This document shows, piece after piece, positions 33,944 through 46,208 of a stretch of DNA of 64,000 nucleotides; position 1 is the first letter of the stretch, and each line of letters begins with the position of its first letter. The stretch is from assembly GCA_036245805.1 (NCBI GenBank), contig BTRK01000003.1, forward strand, positions 17,338,464 to 17,402,463, written 5' to 3'. Below the pieces are notes generated by a model. The model saw only the letters and a program-made list of their open reading frames with translations. It searched no databases and was not told the DNA's origin. The translations under genes and the position numbers were made by a program. This DNA comes from Pristionchus mayeri (Eukaryota; Nematoda; Chromadorea; Rhabditida; Neodiplogasteridae).

Positions 33944-35995
33944 CATATGTTAATTTAGTGTCAACAGAGTCGTAGGTATCTTATTTTACTACTGTGAAAA
34001 TTTCAAGTTGATTCCTCAATCGGTTGTTGAGTTATGTAGGGAAAGGTAGATGCAGCCTACGTGCAGCCTGGCTCAATCGATCGAGTTAGAGCAAAATGAA
34101 GTTGACCACGATGATCAGCACTCTCGAGAACCCCTTTCCACAAATTTTCGAAAAATCGATGTGCCAGGTCCTTCAGGTCATTGCTCGATTCTTACGCGAC
34201 CGCCGTCATATCCTTATCGTACTTTCCCCAGCACGGAGAGTTCTGCCTTCTCCCCTCTTGAACAACAGGAATGAGTCATCCCTCGAGAAGCAGAGCCTAA
34301 TAGCCACTGAGAGCATTCGAAAACACGAGAAGTGAGTGTGATTGGGAAAGAAAGCACTCGAACGGACAAGGGACGAGAGAGGGAGAGGAGGGAGATTCGT
34401 GTTCACGTAAGATCATTTTCCTTCGTTTCATTACCTTTAATTACTTGTAAAAATTTTGGATTAAATGATAGCGGAACTTTTTCAGCTAGATTACGAAAAT
34501 GAATCAACCCGTTTGGCTAAGATAGTGAGCACCTTCAGTTTCTAAAATATCATTAAAATGGAATTTCTTTCAACGTTACAAGTTAACATTATTATTTAAT
34601 TTCGATTGAGAACGAAAACTTTTTCCGTTCGCCTGCTCACGTCTTCCTCATATTCACGTGACACAAACTCGTGGTCAACTTCTATCTGTTTGAACTTACT
34701 CACAATCTCCTCATTTACTCAAGGTTCATGCCCCGAAGTTCAAACCAATCGGGTGCGAAAAGTCAGGAATCGATCGATCTGAGAGCAGACTGAGTGCATC
34801 TCTTGACCGATCTGCTGCACTGGAAGGTCGATTTGCACCTCAAAGACCGGCGCCATGCACTTTTCCGTGACTCCAAAGTAGAAAATATTCATCCAGACTA
34901 GATTCTCTAGTTTTCACTTGAGGAAGGAAAGAAACGAACTTCGTTGATAATTTGTTGATCGAGCTTGTCCAAGTCTCTATGCTTGCCGAATCTCTGATTT
35001 CGACGAGGTCACAGATCACAGTCGCGATGAAGCATACAAGTTACTGATTTATCCTGCCATGGGGCCAAATCTCAAATTTGAGCCCACCTGGCGCGCGAAG
35101 TCATCTGATGATTCATTTCGAGGTCATGCGAATATGTTTTCCATGATTCTTAGTCAAGGTGCATCAGGGTGCGAAAAGTCAGAAGTCTCTAGTCTGATTA
35201 CACGTGGAATATCACGAGAAATTGTCTCATGATATCCGCATGATATCATCGCAGGGTCAAGCTCTATGTCCTGTCAGTACTCGCTGAAAACAAGTCAGTC
35301 TCTTCCGCGATGTTGACTGATCGCCCCAAGCGAATGGCAACCATGAAAACAAAAGAGCTCAGAGCGTTGACAAGTGCTGAGAATGCTCGGCATCGGACTC
35401 CCTTCATTTCGCGTTCTCTCTCGCCAGTCAGACAGGGCGAGATAGCGTTTAAGATGAGGAGAGTCCGCCCCCCCCCCGGCACTAGACTTCAAGTGAATGC
35501 TCAGATTTCGTGGATTTTGATCCGTACCTTCTCGCTTTTCAATTTCCCTTTCTCTTCGGAGAAATTGTTTCCTGGTTCCTTATTCATTCACAAAAATGAG
35601 CCTCATCATACAGACAAACTCAAGATTGCTCAGCCATGAATCATACTTTGGATGTTTAAACTTAACTGGTGTGTCTGTTCTCGAGTCCATTTCTCAACTT
35701 CCCGTCCACTCGCAGTTTGATCTTTCCACTGAAGTCTGACTATAGTCTGCGTGTTGGCCTTTCATTTCTCACGTCCGACCACTCTAGCAAATCACCTGAG
35801 AGGCTAGCACGCTTCTCTGGACACGAGCGAGATCATGAGAGGGCGAGAGATAGAGGGAAGGGAGAGAGGGAAGAGAAGCAGAGAAAGCGAGATAGCAAGA
35901 GGTATTGAGAGACGGGCAGAGAAGGAGAGAAGAGCACACGCTCCAAGTGCCCTCAACAACTGTGCGATGCGATTGACCAGGAAGAGAGAATGCAC

Positions 35996-36001
35996 TTTAT
36001 T
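35996..36001 (-). promoter_or_regulatory. Poly(A) signal of gene A1
   Basis: AATAAA on the minus strand, 87 bp after the TGA of A1. It is conserved in position in copies A3 (about 58426) and A4 (about 63506), marking this as a true gene end before gene B. Confidence 0.5.
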
Positions 36002-36087
36002 CGCTCCCGGTCTTGAGTCCGAAATCGAGTGTGAGTCAGGGGAGTGTGAGTCAGGGGATGATGTCACTCGTATCATCATCGATTTCA

Positions 36088-39000
36088 TCAGAGAATTTTC
36101 TCGAAGAGACGGCACTCCTCGAGTTCCCTCTCCATACTGCAAAGAGATTTGCATCATTCTGATTTTGCTAAATGTTTTTGAATAACACCTGAGTAATTAA
36201 CTAATCGTTAAAACTGGTAATTATTGTTTTTTAATGACGAAAGAGCGCAGATCTATCGATGTTACCCCATCAGATCAATGAAATTACCCAAGTGAAACTC
36301 ACTTTGGCAGAACTTCTCTGAGGAAATTGATAAGACGCGTATTGGTGAGGGCACGCTGAGCCTGAGTGGATCAGTGTATGATATGATAGATCTCCATTCT
36401 TGTCGATGGTCAGACAGTGCTTCAGATTGTGTGAAGAGAAAATGGAGCCAACATTTCTTCACAACGAAAAAAGTGATGCAAAAAGAGTACATGTCTAAAA
36501 TTTCGAAAAATAAGCGGGCGTCAAATTGTGTCGGTCACCTGCGCTGAACTCAGTGACTGAAACTCGTAAGTTGTCGCTTTGTTTACCATCATCAGCCTGA
36601 AATTGATGGAGATTGCACGCAAGTTCTCAAAAATAGACATTCCCCCACTACCTTCGCTCTCTAACTCTATCATTACTTAAAATGCATCAGCGTTTGTGAC
36701 GAGAGTGTGAGCATTGCTCGGTTGATGAGTACTGCTTGTTTTCAGGTTGCGAAAGTGATCTCAACACGTTTATGCATCCACCGCTTTCAATTTTGAGAGC
36801 TGGCGTTTGACTCGAATTTTCCCGATTGAGTGAATTAGGAATTTCACGTCTACAGAACTGTTTTGTAAAGAAAAATATAATCATGAAGAATTTTATAATA
36901 AAATAAATCAAACTCACGCCGGTCCGATCGCTCTCTCCTCCACGTCCACGCGAGTCTCCGTGGCTGCCTGAAATCTTTTGCTTCTCATTAAGAGAATAAT
37001 TAAGAAGAAATGGCTTCTCATCTCAATGCCGGATTTGGCGGAATTACCCACATATAGCTTTCTTCGGTTTTGTACTCTTCTGGTGTTCCTAAACAAACTC
37101 CCGAATTCTTATTGTCATACCATCATTCTGAAGGTCCTGGTGCCGGGTCGTTGGTTCTGGTACCCAACTTTAACTTTAGTTATCTCGATTACCTTGTCAT
37201 TTTCGTGGAAATTGCCCTCTGAGTGACCCCCACTAATTTTTCGAGCTCTATCGATGGGTACAAACTAGAACTCATGAAAATCATTTTGAACAGTGTTATA
37301 TTCAAGGTACATTTTCTCGAAAATTTAGGTGAAAGCGCAGCTGAAATTTCACAATCGCAAAGTACGCACTGAGAGCTTTAAAATGAGGGGCTTGCTGTCT
37401 CTGAACGAGGACCAGAAAGACCTTGCTGGTCCCTTTGAAGTTCTGAGTCGATTTCAAGTCATTTTTATTCGACGCAGACCGCGCGGATTTTCAGGCGCGT
37501 CGTAGAATGAAAGGATAATTACGTCTTTCAGATATGTTTCAGAAATTACTCAAATAATAATCGATTAGAAATTAACGAAATGTATTTATTTTACCTCTGA
37601 AACATAGTCGAAAGACGAAATTATCCTTTCATTCTACGACGCGCCTGAAAATACGCGCGGTCTGCGTCGAATAAAATGACTTCAAATCGACTCGGAACTT
37701 CAAAGACTTTTCTGGTCCTCGTTCAGAGACCGCAAGCCCCTCATTTTAACGCTCTCAGTGCGTCTTTTGCGATTGTGAAATTTCAGCTGCGCTTTCACCT
37801 AAATTTTCGAGAAACTGTACCTTGAATATAGCACTGTTCAAAATAATTTTCATGAGTTCTAGTTTGTATACATCGATAGAGCTCGAAAAATTAGTGGGGG
37901 TCACTCAGAGGGCAATTTCCACGAAAATGACAAGGTAATCGAGATAACTAAAGTTAAAGTTGGGTACCAGAACGAACGACCCGGCACCAGGGCCTTCAGA
38001 ATTATGATATGCACTTGAGATTCTCGGGATTTTTCTGATATATTAGGTTGTAACATAAGTTTTGTCGCATTTCGGAGGTTCACAATATTTCCATGAAGGA
38101 TACTTCTCAAACATTATCAATGCCTGACCTCCTAGTATATGTTTGGGGTGTTCATGCACATTCAAACCATAGGGTAGAGCTGAACTGCGCACGCTGGCTA
38201 TGCGAAAAATATTAATATGAACTGATTTAAATTTGGTGCAGATTTTATTAATTCGTTTGATCGGGTGCTAGTTCGCAGAGATGAATAATGAACCAAACTT
38301 CTACAGCATGGTGATATACCCCGTCAATGCTCTTTCAAAATATACGCCAGATATGGTGCTATGTTGAGCGGAACCAAAGATATACTTCACTGAGTGTAAG
38401 GTTAGCCGCTGATTCGTAGCCAACTTGACCAACTCTTCTGAATCCAGAATTGCAACAACAGTGACTAACATAAGTGCTTTCAATTACCACTCATGGAGGT
38501 ATAATTTATCATTAAACAAGTGAGAGAAAGAACACTCCACTTGTGGGAAATTTGAATTTTTATTAATTCAATTCGCGCACAATTTTACCAAAATTTGCAA
38601 GTTTAGGTGTTTCGAATTAAAGATTGTCATTCAAAAGCTATTTATTTCCAAACTTATCCCAAGTAGATACTAGTAAGGGAAGGGTTTATGGTTCGGATGG
38701 ACACAACAAATCAGATATTGAACATGTGTGCGAGGTAGGAATATGAACAAAGTGCCGATTTCAGTAGTTTAATTTACATACCTTCGTTCTGAATGGAGCC
38801 ACTTATCTCAACAGAACCCAATCTACCCCAAACTTTGTCTGCACACTGACCACTTTGGGTGAACTATATTCCACCACTATTTGGATCTGGATATCTACTG
38901 AGAAGAAAATTCGGCTTGCGAAAGTTTTCGCGACCGTCACCAACCATCCACATTATACAAACTCGTCTACATTTCTAGAACGATTTTCGTTTGTCATTAT

Positions 39001-39930
39001 CCGTGAGTGGTTCAAAATTATGCACATATGTAGTACTTTACGCAAATCACACAAAATCGGCATAATTTATCCTTTTCAAGAAGAGCTGATGCGTGAAAAT
39101 GATTTCTAATCCTTATCTCTGTACAACTTTGTCTGACTAATGTGCCTCCTCAACTGCCTTGACAGGACTGAAGTAAAGCGCGTAAGAAAGAGTACGAAGG
39201 CCCTCACTGATGATGAATAACGAAATTGAGATTAAATTAATTCGAAGAATTTCTGAGGTTAAAATGCATAAGAGATTGGACGCGACAAAACTTATGTTAC
39301 AACCTGATATATGGGCTTACACATTCCTCAAAAAATATCAGACACAAGTTTTTGTCCAAATCCGAGAATTGGGGAAATCAGTTCGATTCTTAGGTGAATG
39401 GCGTGATATCTTGGTTGCACCACACCGACCGACGATGAAGGGAAGTTAGTTCCAAAAAAAGGATAAAATGTGTGGTGTCTTTTGGATTTTACCTGAGTCA
39501 GCACAACTTTGTCAAGGAAGGCACGATGAGAGAAATTTGTTCCCATTAGTTGGTGAATGGACGACTAATACTTTAGGGGACATGATTACACAGTAAGATG
39601 CTTTTCGAATTTCCATAATCTCATTCACTCACATCAGAGTGCAGTTTGGGAGGATGCCTCGGCAGTGGCTGTGGAGGATGGAGGAAGGAGAGAAGCACGC
39701 AGTCCTAAACTCCTACACTTGGTAAAATATTTTGAATAAGTGGAACTAGGATGGTTCGATTGTCTGAAAAATTTTTCCGGTGGATAATGTCTAACTCACC
39801 TCATTCGGCCTCGTAGGAGCTCGTTCCTCTTCTTCGTACACGATCTAAGAGTTTCAGTTTTCGAAAGTACATTGAACAAATAACTACAAACCTTCTCAAT
39901 CGAGGCGATCTTAGTCACGTCTTCTGTCAT
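36088..39930 (-). CDS. Gene A, copy A1: seven-microexon gene, 123 aa, function unknown
   Basis: Exons 39930-39892, 39844-39800, 39704-39633, 36967-36918, 36596-36539, 36361-36303 and 36136-36088 join in phase with GT-AG borders into 123 codons plus TGA. The protein starts MTEDVTKIASIEK, is acidic (YEEEERAPTRPNE), then proline-rich (HPPQPLPRHPPK), and ends in a helical tail, RALTNTRLINFLREVLP, joined to MERELEECRLFEKIL. Differences among copies fall mostly at third codon positions in these frames, which supports real coding. No signal peptide and no known domain. Intron 3 has grown to 2.7 kb by two insertions (37100-38028 and 38043-39307). AATAAA lies about 87 bp past the stop. This is the only copy I find intact; it is the best query for the family. 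Confidence 0.65.
37100..38028. mobile_element. 0.93-kb foldback element in A1 intron 3
   Basis: The left arm reads TTCTGAAGGTCCTGGTGCCG and GTCATTTTCGTGGAAATTGC; the right arm is the inverse over about 430 bp. The arms meet near 37570 around a short AT-rich loop. No transposase frame. Confidence 0.75.
38043..39307. mobile_element. 1.27-kb TA-flanked DNA element, copy 2
   Basis: Same orientation and nearly the same sequence as 26122-27388, with TA at 38041-38042 and 39308-39309. Only scattered substitutions and a few small indels separate the copies. It sits in intron 3 of gene A1, immediately next to the foldback element at 37100-38028. Confidence 0.75.
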
Positions 39931-39993
39931 TCTGACGATCTTGCCAGCCAAGATAGCAGCCAAGATGACGTCACGCGAGTTTGCAGCCGCCAA

Positions 39994-40290
39994 TAAACGA
40001 GGCTACCCAAGGTGGCGCTGTCCGGAGATGCCGACTCCTGTAAGGACTACGTATGCATGCTGTTGAAAATGCTCCAAAGGAACGCTACCTGCCTATCAGA
40101 ATTATTGTCTGAAATGGACTGAAAGAATGTCCACTTTTCACATTTCCATCTAAAGGAGCAGTCATCCAAACAATAATATGCCAGGCAGATTGGGAGATAG
40201 AACGAGGAAAAGAGATACGCAGAGGATTATTCAGTCAGCCGCAGTTCCGGTTATGCCTCACAGAATCTCTATGATGATCGGTAGAGAGAG
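39994..40290 (-). repeat. Upstream segment of the A unit, copy 1
   Basis: This stretch lies just 5' of gene A1 and contains GGAGATGCCGACTCCTG, CATCCGAACAATAAT-like sequence and GCAGTTCCGGTTATGC. It recurs at about 52821-53085, 55786-56180 and 60320-60600, each time upstream of an A copy or remnant. It probably includes the A promoter and the spacer to the preceding B gene. Confidence 0.55.
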
Positions 40291-42547
40291 CAAAGCAATG
40301 ACTCTTCTCATTCCTTTTTCAAAAATATCATCACATAATGCTCTCGGACAGAAAATTCACACTGTTCAAATAACGAATGCAAAATGTAACTTTGCATATT
40401 TATTTCTGCCGGATTCAGCATTTATTTATTCCGAGGGAGTTGAATAAATCTGAATTGCATTTAATTTTTGTTTTGAGGACGACGTTTTCGAGGAGGATGA
40501 CAATCATTAAGCATATGATGATGAGATCGTGGTAGAACATGACGAAGATTTCATATGACGAGTATTTGTGGAAGAGAGTGAAAACATTTGGCTGTGAACA
40601 CATTTCTGACTCGAATTTTCGTATATTATTATCGATTATTGAATATTTATGGTTCATATAAACCGAGTACGATTGAAATTTTGTACAGAGAATGTGAAAT
40701 ACGTTCGCACGGGCGAGAAGGGAAGGTAGATCAAAAGTCGACAAGGACTGCCAGAAGGTCAGAAAGCTTCAAACGAGGGTAAATGAGAATCTGATTTCGG
40801 GATTTCGACATCTTAGTGCTCGATTTACCTATGCATTCAGCATACCATTCGATTCGTCTTGTCGAGCTCTATCGATTGAACCCAAAAATATATGTTATCG
40901 AATTGTGGTGAAAATCAATAATTTTAATCGATTCACGAAATTGTGAATAAATTTATCAATGTTTAGTTGCTACCAGCTTATTCTCCACGAAATTTGGCGC
41001 AGAATGATTTTCAACTCGAGTCACCGGACCCTCTGTGGACCGAGCAATGAGACTCCAAATTTGCAATTTTAGGACCGCGTCGACTTTGAAGACGTCACAC
41101 ATCGTCGAGGATGGAGATATGTAACAAACCTTCCATATTCTGTTGAGGGACCATATGGGCTATCCGAAAATGAGCATTGCCAATATTCGACTTTTTATAA
41201 AAGCACCACCGTTTATTCGAATCTTACGCGACACGCGTGATATCTAAGAAATGCATTTCCTAAAGAAAAATTATTCAAGTGTTTTCGTAGCCTCTTCCTT
41301 CTAGCAACATTCAATGGTCTAATTCTGAAAACGTTTTTAGATCATGCGTTTTGTTCTCCATCATTCATGACGGTTTACAGATCGCATGAGTCATCACTAC
41401 GAAAAGCCACACCGCTGCGCGTAATGGTGAGCAATGTTGATTGATGGACTGATTACGTTGTCACATTCTTACTAGAGATATATGGTTACGTCACTCATCT
41501 AACGAGATAATCGAGCCTGTCCAAGGAATTGAATCAACATTGTAAACAAAATATTCCAATGTGTTTATCCTAAGACATGCCTGGCTAGCAACCTCCGCCA
41601 AATATTTTTTTAACATGCTTGCTTTATCACTTCAAAATCGCGAAAGTAAAGTCCCACCACGTGCTCACAACACGGGCAGTTGGCTTATAGGTCGCAGAGA
41701 ACCTCAAGACAAGCTGAATGATGAACTGCCGCATTAGAAATTCTGAGAGGAAATGAATTTGCATCGGAAAAGGTGGAATTATTTTTTGAGAGATAGCAGA
41801 TGCTATTAATTAGTTTTTTCACGTTTTCTGAAAGAGAAGTTTAGTTGTATTTTGCTAGTCGTAAAATGCCGTTAAAAGTTTATTAAAGGAGGAGCAAAGG
41901 CAAAATTCAACTTTTCAAGCTTTCATATTCATGGCTTAGATCTCCCGAACGATAAGAATCTCCGAAATTTTCACATTGATATCTCCATTACAAACAGAGC
42001 TATCGGTAGTTGGCGGGGAGCCAAGTCAGGGAAAGCTCAGGCAACGAGCGAGATAGCACGCGCCTTGAAGAGAGTTCTCCTCTAATTGAAACATATTTCA
42101 ACCGGGCGCGCGTTTGCCTTTACTCCTCCTTTAATTAATTGCTGCTTGTAGTTGTGTACACTTTGCGGTTATACATAAACTATTGCCCAAACATTCCAAA
42201 ACTGGGAAGCAATTACCAAATCATGCCTTCGTCTCCACCGCATTTGCTCCTACTTTCGTGCTATCAAAAAGCAGTTGTCTTTTGAGCTGTAGGTGATTCA
42301 AGAGATGATAAGAAGTGTAAGTGATTCAAGAGATGATAAGAAGTCATGTTTTATTCGTTGTCATCAAACTTCATAGAGGAGAGTTGAAAGGGGTGCGCGT
42401 AGTCCGTAGCTTGTTGTGAAGCAGCTTTATGATAGCATCAAGCGATTACGGACTGATATTAGGGTACTAGGCTGAGATCACTGTTTCTTCCAGAATCCTC
42501 ACGGGATGACTTTAATCTCGGCTCTTCCATTTTGTAGCTTGCATTTT
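40291..42547. other. No gene recognised
   Basis: AT-rich. 41884-42137 looks like a small element with inverse ends AAAGGAGGAGCAAAGGCAAA and TTTGCCTTTACTCCTCCTTT. 42300-42340 contains a direct repeat of GTGATTCAAGAGATGATAAG. Confidence 0.4.
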
Positions 42548-44570
42548 GGGGGCAAGACGAAACGGCAACAACGCAAACCTCGCTTAGGATTCGGTTTGGT
42601 ATCTAGGGAGTCATCACATGGTTATCAGAACATGGTACCGTAACCGTACCACAGTTTCGTGTGTCGTATTGAGTTTCTTGGGTAAATTTTTTTAAAATTA
42701 CTAATCGATGTAAAAACGATTATGTCATGATCTACGGCCTTTGAAAACGATACAATCATCTTTAGATCGATTGGGGATTTTTAAAAAAATTGACCCTCGG
42801 AACTGGGATACGGTAAGGGTACGGTATCATATTCTGATAACAATGTGACAACACCTAAGCACTCATAACAACTTCCAAGCGGGTGATCTGTAGGGTTGGC
42901 AATTCAAGGATTTTTCTGCTCATTAAATTGATCGTAACATAATAATCAGATGGTAAACCTAGGGAAGAGTTGATTCCAATAAATTCCAAATCGTATCAGG
43001 ATCATTTTTCCTTTGTTAAAAGTGCAAAATTGTTAGCTCTTTCCTTAATCCTCAAGGATATGTTTTTTTAAATAAACAAGACCATATGAGAAACTTTCTG
43101 AGTGAGTGAACATATTTGTGAAGACCCTTGGCAAAGTGGAAAAATCGAAATCGGCCAAAAATTGTATACATGTAGTACGCGACGAAGCCTGCTTACTCAC
43201 CACTTATTTAGTGTACTAGATCATTCCGAACGAAGTGCGCCTAACGTTAGGGGTGCTACCGTAATCCCACGATTTTTATTATTTCGTCATCGATTTGAAA
43301 GGCGCATATTCTAAAAGATCCGCCGTTGACTACCCATTATACCACTCAAGTTTCATTTCGATCTGATTCAAACCCATCAAGAAAAATCGAAAATTCGAAA
43401 AAAAAATTTGAACTTTAAATTTTAGTTCGTTCAGATGGGTGGGTATGAGCAAATTTTATTTCAGTGTTGTATAGAGCACCCATGATAGATTCAAAAATAA
43501 AAATATGGAAAAAATAAAAAGGTCGTTTTTTGAAATATTGACTAAAAACGATGAAATCTTAGAATATGGCCAGTTTGTGATAAGCTCGATTGCCTACCGT
43601 AACCCATCCTAGATGCAGCACTACATGGGGGTAATCGATTAGCATTAGTTGAATCTCGATATTCCTTCGCGCGCGCGGGAGCGCAGGTTTTTAAAAGCTA
43701 CCGTAATTCCACATGTGTTACGGTTGATTTTAAAGACCTGCGCTCCCGCGCACGCGAAAGAATATCGAAATGCTGCTAGTGCAAATCGATTTAGTTTATC
43801 GAGTAGTGCATCTAGGATGGGTTACGGTAGGCAATCGAGCTTATCACAAACTGGCTATATTCTAAGATTTCATCGTTTTTAGTCAATATCTCAAAAAACG
43901 GCCTTTTTATTTTTTCCATATTTTTATTTTAGAATCTATCATGGGTGCTCTATACAACACTGAAATAAAATTTGCTCATACCCACCCATCTGAACGAACT
44001 AAAATTTAAAGTTCAAATTTTTTTTTCGAATTTTCGATTTTTCTCGATGGGTTTGAATCAGATCGAAATAAAACTTGAGTGATATAATGGGTAGTCAGCG
44101 GCTGATCTTTTAGAATATGCGCCGTTCTAATCGATGAGGAAATAAAAAAATCGTGGGATTACGGTAGCACCCCTCAAGTTAGGCGCTCTTTGTTGGGAAT
44201 GATCTAGAACACTAAATAAGTGGTGGGTGAGCAGGCTTCGTCGAGTACTACATGTATGCAAATTTTGGGCAATTTCGATTTTTCGCACTTTTCCAAGCAT
44301 ATTTTCACCGACTCAAATAGTCTCTCATATATGTCTCCCCTTGCGCAAGGATTAAGGAAGGATTAAAACATTTGTACACGTTAAAAAAATGAAAAATTAT
44401 CCTGAGAAGAATTGGAATCTATTGGAATTAACTCTTACCTATGTTTACCAGCTATATGTTAAGTTACCAATTTAATGTGTCGAACAATCGTGAAAAATCC
44501 TTGAATTGTCAACCATAGTTATCAGTTGTTGCCGTTTTGTCGTTTTATTTTTTTATCATGCCCCTCGTTT
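42548..44570. mobile_element. AACGGCAA-family MITE interrupted by a nested element
   Basis: The outer halves, 42548-42890 and 44518-44570, match the two ends of the MITE at 16346-16773 (GACGAAACGGCAACAACGC left, GTTGTTGCCGTTTTGTCG right). Everything between is a second palindromic element with its own target duplication. Confidence 0.6.
42891..44517. mobile_element. 1.63-kb palindromic hAT-like element
   Basis: Ends TAGGGTTGGCAATTCAAGG and, inverse, TATGGTTGACAATTCAAGG. The flanking octamers GTGATCTG (42883-42890) and GTTATCAG (44518-44525) match at six of eight bases, as an aged hAT target duplication would. The arms are mirror images around 43700 and contain repeated CTACCGTAATCCCAC and TACCGTAACCCATCC words. 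Arm sequence is shared with 6784-7463. Confidence 0.65.
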
Positions 44571-46020
44571 TTTTTAATTTACCAGACGGATTGAGTTATC
44601 AATTGTGATAGAATGAGAAAGATAATAATCCATATCATTGATTTAGATTTTCGGAAACTTCATTTCAAAACTGTTTGTTCTACACATCTCCTATCATCAT
44701 TTTAAATTCGATCTTTCAGCAAAAATACGAAAAAAGTGCGTAATCATCGATACACCATTTTTTTCCTGATATTTTTAATGATTCACTTGTGCGGTGTAAT
44801 ATTGTGAAATATTGATAAGACGGTATGTTAAAGGTGTATTTCGTAAAATCATACAATTTTCGGACAATAATGTGAGCAGTATTACTTGTCAACGTCAATA
44901 CTGCGAGAATAGGGTACGGTTGGCTTCGACAGTCCCTTACTCAGCTCTTCGTCGCTCATTCTGAAATATAATGTATACGCTCATAGTTTTTTTTAAATTT
45001 ATGTTTGGGGTAAGCTATATGAATGAAGAAAAAAATGCACTCAATATCATTTTGGGACAGTGCTCATAGACGTATAAGGGGATCAAGGTCCAAAAAAGCG
45101 GTGGGGGTTGATGTTCGATCGACTTTAGGTACCATGACCAACATTATCTATAGTAGCTCCACTGTCATTTGTCGGCTACCGTAACCCGATCTACAGTAAT
45201 CCAGGTACTGTAAGCACACCACATGGTAGCAAACGAGCCTGTCCTCGGCCGCACAGGCATGTATGACCTTCGGCATGAATACCGTAATCCACCTACAGTA
45301 ACCTAGATACCGTAATCCTGACTCTTTATCATGAACTGTTTTTTTCAAAAAAAATAGGCGCCAAAAATCGGTTCTGTGTTGTTTCAAGTAAAACTCTTCG
45401 AGTAATATATTTTTATATGTTTTCCAAACATAAATCATAGCCGAGTGGTTAACGCAATAGACTTGGCATCCGAATTTTCGGGTTCGACTCCGGTCGGCGG
45501 GAAACCTTTGCAAAGCTTTGGGGTGTTCCGAAATGTGAAGAAGTATTCCTGTAAACTTGCTAAGGATCCTGGTTCGTTGGGCCAACATTATTGCGCTGTG
45601 TCAGATAGGTAACTTTATAAAATAAGAGTAAATGATTTATATGACCCAGCGAACTAATGTTGACCCACCGAACCGGGATACTATAGCAAGGTTACGGTAA
45701 TCCAACTCCACTTTCAAAATACTTCTCACTGAAATTCTTGCCAGATAGGACACACTTCGCGATTCATCTCCTATGAAGATAGGTTACCTGATGCGCCAGT
45801 GTTCTGAAGAAAATTGCCGCAGTAGTGAGGGAGCAGATGTAAATGTACAAGTGGATCCATTCTGAAAAGGTGCACATACCTCTCCTTGAGCAAACTTCTT
45901 TTGTTTTGAAGCGCTAGCATTATGGTTCATAATTCAGAGATCAAAGAGCTTAGGAAATAACAGATAAATACCTGAAATTACGAATTATAGCAAATAAACA
46001 GGCTAGGCAACTATACCGAG
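44571..46020. other. Intergenic; short repeats
   Basis: 45170-45320 contains many CTACAGTAA/TACCGTAA words. 45555-45700 has a weak inverted repeat (CTGGTTCGTTGGGCCAACA / TGTTGACCCACCGAACC). A tRNA-like string near 45436-45505 fails structure rules. No protein gene recognised. Confidence 0.4.
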
Positions 46021-46208
46021 CTAACACAACCGACCGAATCCGTCGGCGAAAATCTTCGCGAGGTCAAAGCCGATGCTGTACTCCGACGTGCAGCCGAGCA
46101 TGTCGCTACGCGTAGAAGCGCGAGTTACCTCTGTAAGAATAAAAATGCAGTCGATTATAAACTGGCGAGCATACCGATACTAACAATAATAAGAAGTAGT
46201 TTCAACAT
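46021..46208 (-). CDS. Two-exon small secreted peptide, 47 aa
   Basis: Exon 1 46208-46175 encodes MLKLLLIIVSI, a typical signal-peptide core. A 44-nt GT-AG intron follows, then exon 2 46130-46021 to TAG. The join keeps frame. The precursor continues EVTRASTRSDMLGCTSEYSI and ends DLAKIFADGFGRLC. Cleavage after a small residue near 16-17 would leave about 30 residues with exactly two cysteines, 19 apart and one C-terminal, so a single disulfide loop is possible. It lies 364 bp upstream of, and divergent from, the V-ATPase gene, so the two may share regulatory sequence. I know no family with this pattern. It could be a hormone-like or defence peptide. Confidence 0.5.

Larger units (their letters stand above)
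31764..36087. other. Intergenic; presumptive ASB promoter and hairpin elements, no gene recognised
   Basis: 31764-32500 is rich in CTCTCTC/GAGAGAG runs, as often seen near nematode promoters. Overlapping frames on both strands show no motif. Two inverted-repeat elements lie at 33285-33378 and 33452-33943. 34050-35960 shows only low-complexity GAGAGA frames. A segment near 34090 (AAAATGAAGTTGACCACGAT) recurs diverged near 55515. Confidence 0.45.

Noticed and set aside
33413..33958. Pair of similar 60-codon frames with cysteines
   Set aside because: Mirror images inside an inverted-repeat element; no independent coding evidence.
36088..36157. Alternative reading frame for the last A exon (YGEGTRGVPSLRE...) that stays open longer
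   Set aside because: Between copies, differences in the adjoining exon fall at third positions only in the frame giving RALTNTRLINFL and MERELEECRLFEKIL, and that frame ends before the conserved AATAAA.
45430..45510. tRNA-like string (GCCGAGTGGTTAACGC ... GGTTCGACTCC)
   Set aside because: D-arm and T-loop words are present, but the acceptor and anticodon stems do not pair. At most a tRNA-derived fragment.
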